From: Adiantum capillus-veneris
Taxonomy: Eukaryota; Streptophyta; Polypodiopsida; Polypodiales; Pteridaceae
Assembly (NCBI GenBank): GCA_014529385.2
Contig: CM043954.1
Coordinates: 99,280,247-99,344,246 of the forward strand
DNA: 64,000 nucleotides
Reading direction: 5' to 3'
The notes beneath the pieces are model-generated. The model was not told the origin of the DNA and ran no database searches. It was given only the letters and a program-made list of their open reading frames with translations. The translations under genes were made by a program, and so were the position numbers. This document shows positions 58,885-64,000 of the stretch, one piece after another (position 1 is the stretch's first letter; each line of letters begins with the position of its first letter).

Positions 58885-58967
58885 CTATAACCTTTTGTGT
58901 GTGAAATCTATCTCTCTCCATTAAGTAATCTACTCAAATATATTTAGCTACGTCTTATTTCTTAACA
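58179..58967 (+). repeat. 3' LTR of element G
   Basis: 789 bp, TATA box at 58,653-58,660. It differs from the 5' LTR by scattered substitutions, small deletions and an extra GGCCGGTGGCCGGAAGTCGA-containing segment near 58,450-58,500. Confidence 0.95.
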
Positions 58968-58972
58968 TTGAA

Positions 58973-59600
58973 CACTCATAGTCTCCACTTCCTCAACATG
59001 AGATCTATGTTCTTCTATTCTTCTAAAATAAGACAAATCTGTCCTATTTGTTCCTTTAACTGGGACATCTCTTGTTTAATAAAGCTATTTGCTAACTTTC
59101 TTGACTCTTTATTATGTTTAGCTTCCAAAAAAGATTCTCCCTTATCTAATCTAATCTGGTCATCTTCTTTACCACCTGTTTCATGTTGAAGTCGGATGTA
59201 TCATGGTCATCACTTAATTGTTTCGATAGAAGTTTAATCTTGGATCTCAATTCCTTAACATGTCTAAAGCAATTTGTGAAACATTCATCATATGTAGATT
59301 AGCAATAGGTAATATCTTATCAGAGTAATTCTCTGAAGATTAATGCACCTCATATTTGCCCATTCCTATTTGTCGGGCATAATTTCCTCCACTCTCCGAG
59401 GTAGATAATATGTTTGAAGAATTATCAATTTGCATGTGATAATGGTTATGCAAAAATCATGAATATTTTTCAGCATTTAATGCAAATCTTTGCTTAACCG
59501 CTTCTTCATCCTCAAAATGGTCACCACTATAGTCTGTAGTATCATTAACTTCTGACAAGGTAGACTTGGAGTATTCTCATAAAAAATCCTTGGAAACCAC
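58973..59600 (-). pseudogene. gag-like remnant of element E (5' of G)
   Basis: The minus strand has FIKQEMSQLKEQIGQICLIL (about 59,080-59,020) and other coiled-coil-like pieces, with many stops. The frame next to G, MSVQCIRAMKEEIQRYKYL, is only complete when G is taken out with one TTGAA copy. No zinc knuckle seen. Confidence 0.45.
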
Positions 59601-59635
59601 TCTTAATTCCACCCTATCTTCTTGGGGTCCAATAG

Positions 59636-59878
59636 TTATAACTCCCTTATGCGATATCTAAACACATCAAAGCTTGCACTCATTAGGGAATTTCGGAGGT
59701 CATTTGGAGGGCCTTCTAAGAAAATGTATTTTTTACACTCTCTCTCTAGAAAAAAATGGCAAATAATAGAGTTGGGTCTTTCATAGTAAAAGTTCAAAAA
59801 GTGTACTTTAAGTAGATTCCTTACTCTTTTGAACATTCGTTCGTAGTGATTGAGGGATAATCCTCTTTTCAGTTGCAT
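59636..59878 (-). CDS. Unassigned small ORF
   Basis: An 80-codon minus-strand frame with RMFKRVRNLLKVHFLNFYYE, ICHFFLERECKKYIFLEGPP and NDLRNSLMSASFDVFRYRI. It looks protein-like (aromatic and charged residues well mixed) but matches no family I know. After its stop, LLDPKKIGWN continues in the same frame, so the stop may be a mutation. It lies between E and the plus-strand gene that begins at its very edge, so it could be the 5' end of E or a divergent third gene of the unit to the right. Confidence 0.35.
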   Translation of the reverse strand: MQLKRGLSLNHYERMFKRVRNLLKVHFLNFYYERPNSIICHFFLERECKKYIFLEGPPNDLRNSLMSASFDVFRYRIREL

Positions 59879-62730
59879 TGAATGAACCTCGTCAATATGG
59901 AGGGAATGAGGCTAACATGGAGGGACGAAGGCGCAACCGCTATTCACTTTCCATTAAACCTGCACATTTGGTAATGGCGCACTCCTCAAGTGGCACAAAT
60001 GTTACCCAGAAACGAGCCAAATATCACCTTCACATTGATTTGGACAATGAGTACCAACCATTGATTAAGCGTAGTAAAACAAACACACATATACCTCCCG
60101 CTTCCATAGACACGCTCAGAGCTCAGGGAGCTAAACACATAGATATCTAGATGAGAGGCTCTCTCTACCCTAAGAATCCAATGACTAATGCGTCTCCACC
60201 GTTTGTCAATCATACAAGCTTATTGACCTTTGCTGGTGATGGAGAAAAGGGCCTTCTGGGTTATTGTAAATCTCTTACAAGAGAAGCTGAAACTTACAAG
60301 GGCATTCTCCAAGCTCAACAATGTGAGATTGTTCGCCTTTCACATTTACATTCTACAGATCAGGTTACCATTTTGCAACATAAAACAGAGGTACAAGAAC
60401 TGAAACGAAAGGTGCGAAGTTGTCAAATGAAGGACACCATCTTGGGTGGTCGTATCCGAAAGAAGAAATTGCGCAATCTTGAAACATTGCAAGTTGCATC
60501 AGGAGGTCTCAAGAAAAGAATCCGAGCATTAAGGTGATGCTTCTTGGTTGGCTACATTGTCTTAGTTAAGTAATCTTTTTGTTTTTTCTTGTTATGCATT
60601 GTTTTCATGTGCCTAAATAGTGTTAGTGAAGCAAATTTTCTGTTATTTACTTATGCATTGCCTTCATGTAGAGATTCAATCTATCTTGACAAGGAAAACA
60701 TTGACCCCAAAGCCAATATAGGAAAGAGATTGAAGCCACTTATAAGTAGAAGCCTGGCAGCAGATATAGTACATGACAAGAAGTTTAAGGTCCTACAACG
60801 AAATGTAGTGGACCGCTTTATTTCAGAGAACTCAGTGCCTGCAAAAGAGATACAAGGCACACTTGATTCACTTGGTGTAAGCAAAAGAGGATATTCGGCT
60901 ATCCAAAATTCTTTCTCATCCATCTTTGTTAAGAAGGGTATAAAATCCAAACTTCTACCATCAGCCTCAAGTGTTTGGAAAGAGAGGCTTCAGCTTAACG
61001 AGGCACAGGGAGACTATCTTGGACAACCCTTTCATATTAAAGCAACTTACAGTGGCCATGGAGCAAACATGGCATGTGATGAGTTCAATAATATTTTTAT
61101 GGACCTGCGGATATTACAGAAGAGAATGGTGGAGTTTTACAACATCACATTTGAAGAGTCACGAGGGGTATTACATTTTGTGTTAAAACTGGATGAGTGT
61201 GAGCTTATAAAGAGAAAACGCTAGAGCGTGTTACTATTACTTTAATGAATAGAGCCCTCTCAAAGTGTCCCAGTGATGATCCTTTATATTTTAGTGTTCA
61301 ATCAGAATTTAACATATGGTGGCTTGGTGCGTTTGAGGTAAGCGAGATTCTCAGGTAAGCTCAAATGTTCACATCTACTTAAGTCTCATTTATTTTGTGT
61401 TGCAGGTAAAGAAATAAGATCATGAGATTCTATATTGGGTGTTCCATCAAACTAATATTCCGGAGGTGATTGATCGACAGACTAACTAGGGAGAGGTACT
61501 ACGTCTAGATGGAAGGGGAGACTTTCAAGCTCAGTGGCATCTTGCAGGTGACCTCAAAACATTAAAGTGCATGTATAATTGTGGAATGGGTGCAATGGCA
61601 AAGTTGCCGTGTTTGTTCTGCATGGAGCCTGCAAAGGTCATGGACCCAAAGTGGTGGAGAAAAGCTCCAACACGTCACATTGAGGATCCTGCTTTTCGAT
61701 CGGTTTTGAAAATACCACTTGTGAATGTCCACATTTGTACAATGCATGCCCTTTGTAGAATTGTGGAGAAATTGGTCTACTTATATATCGGGTTTGCTTG
61801 GAAGATTAAGAACTCGGCAAAACGACAAGTAGCCTTGCAGTGCGTAGAAATGGTACTGTCGGATATGGGGCTTCATGGTGGCAATGTGAAAATCCAGCGG
61901 GATGAAAAGAGATCAACTGCTGAGAAGGATGTCCAATGCAAACCATCCATCGGTGGGGTGAAGGCACGGAGGTTTTTATCTAAACCCCAAGGTACAAGAG
62001 ATCCGAAGCTAACAAAACATGGAAAAATATATAACACATCTTATGTTAGCAAGGTAGAGTATCAGAGCTGAAAAAAGATACATATTGCAGTCAAAGACCA
62101 GGAACCAACTACTCATAACGCGAAGGCTGAGGTTTGGTGATCAATAGACATCCTATTTTTGATGTGCGACAAAGATGATTGGTCACAAGGTGATATGAAC
62201 AAGTTCAAGGAGAATCTCAACCTTCTAAAAAAATCATTCAAGACAGCATGGACAGACACCCAGATTACTCACTACATGGTATTATCGTGTATTTGATTCT
62301 CTCTTATGTGCAAATATGTGAGTGTAAAACATTCTAACTAATTTGTTTTCATATCTAGCACACCATCTTTAATCATTTACCATATTTTATACAAAAGTAT
62401 GGGAACCCGGCAATATGGAATACCCAAGGGATGGAAAAGTCTCATTACATGGCGAGAAATGCTTATTTCAAGCACACACGACATGGTGGCTCTCGAATCA
62501 AGGCTAACAGTTTGAGAGAACTATTTGAATGGTTCTATCGTAGAATCATTCATCGAATGCAGACAAAAGAAGTCTTGGCAAATTCAGCAACAGCAGAAGC
62601 CATCAGACATTTACAACAACAAAAAGTTAAAAGATCAATGGCATACAACAACTCCGGAGCTCGTGAAAGTCAACGAAGGTGGAGAGAGACAATGGTGTAT
62701 GTGAATCACAAGTGGAGAAAGATACTCTGA
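59878..62730 (+). pseudogene. Four-exon transposase-like gene of unknown family
   Basis: Exons 59,878-60,533, 60,672-61,337, 61,406-62,278 and 62,359-62,730, with GT-AG introns. Exon 1 has a basic start and a coiled coil (about 60,320-60,530). Later parts have HFVLKLDEC (about 61,176), HLAGDLKTLKCMYNCGMG (about 61,540), PCLFCMEP (about 61,610), VHICTMHALCRIVEKLV (about 61,729) and QGMEKSHYMARNAYFKHTRH (about 62,425). The order of an acidic residue, a second acidic residue followed by a CxxC block, and a late glutamate suggests an RNase H-fold transposase; this is inference. In-frame stops are at 60,148, 61,415, 61,487, 62,069 and 62,138, and one base seems lost near 61,222. It ends 63 bp before the stop of the convergent minus-strand gene. 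Confidence 0.6.
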
Positions 62731-62793
62731 GTGGATGACATTATACAAAATTTGTGTAATACATGATCTTATACAATTGCTACTTGAAGTGTA

Positions 62794-64000
<1,207 letters not shown>

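Larger units (their letters stand above)
53466..58967 (+). mobile_element. Element G: Ty1/copia retrotransposon with both LTRs
   Basis: The 5' LTR is 53,466-54,230 and the 3' LTR is 58,179-58,967, both TGTTAAG...CTTAACA or CCTAACA. TTGAA target duplications are perfect. The primer-binding site TGGTATCAGAGC (54,233-54,244) matches the initiator-Met type used by many plant copia elements. A purine-rich CAGGTGGGAGAT precedes the 3' LTR. Order is gag, protease, integrase, RT and RNase H, as in copia. It is the youngest-looking retrotransposon here, although several shifts and stops make it non-functional. Confidence 0.95.
44100..59878 (-). mobile_element. Element E: Ty3/gypsy retrotransposon split by two later insertions
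   Basis: Read right to left it has gag-like remnants, RT, RNase H and integrase. The CACTA element F interrupts the integrase and the copia element G interrupts the gag-like region. In both cases the reading continues across the insertion once one target-duplication copy is removed. No LTRs of E were recognised at either side, so its limits are approximate; the right limit is set by the start of the unrelated plus-strand gene. Confidence 0.7.

Overview
This is nuclear DNA of a land plant with a large, repeat-choked genome. The evidence is Tat-like Ty3/gypsy, Ty1/copia and CACTA (En/Spm) elements, plant-type GT-AG introns, long GA/CT microsatellites and a short run of plant telomere-like TTTAGGG. 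I cannot name the species; a fern, gymnosperm or other large-genome lineage would all fit. No intact host gene is visible. Almost everything is mobile DNA, mostly broken and inserted inside other mobile DNA.

Left part (1-12,896). A 3'-truncated Tat-like gypsy element (A, +) with one recognisable LTR runs from 681 to about 5,898. It abuts a pseudogene of a divergent, CENH3-like histone H3 (about 6,084-6,456). Then come degraded coding-looking blocks of an unrecognised minus-strand gene (7.1-8.9 kb) with an in-frame 132-bp duplication, an AT-rich stretch, a CT microsatellite, and a decayed LINE (+) with ORF1-, endonuclease- and RT-like parts.

Middle part (12,897-39,016). A very large LTR element (C, -) splits the LINE, with CCCTA target duplications on both sides; the LINE's C-terminal region resumes at 39,022. 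C has gag zinc knuckles and a broken protease but no reverse transcriptase or integrase. Two autonomous-type Tat elements are nested in it: D (+, 14,635-22,423) and B (-, 22,744-30,159), B belonging to the same family as A. In C's long 5' leader a 20-bp palindrome recurs eight times, mostly every 266-285 bp.

Right part (40-59.9 kb). After CT/CA/poly-C microsatellites, a hairpin and SINE-like sequence, a minus-strand gypsy element (E) is split twice. A CACTA transposon (F, 44,955-50,508) sits in its integrase, and a copia element (G, 53,466-58,967) sits in its gag-like region. Both have clean target duplications. F keeps a Ptta/En/Spm gene and the tail of a TNP2 gene, but has lost the TNP2 catalytic part.

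Right end (59.9-64 kb). Two convergent genes that I cannot assign to a known family fill the end: a four-exon plus-strand gene with transposase-like features and several nonsense codons, and an open minus-strand gene that runs off the window and has a 181-bp intron made almost entirely of GATA/GA repeat. This pair and the palindrome array are the strongest candidates for something undescribed.
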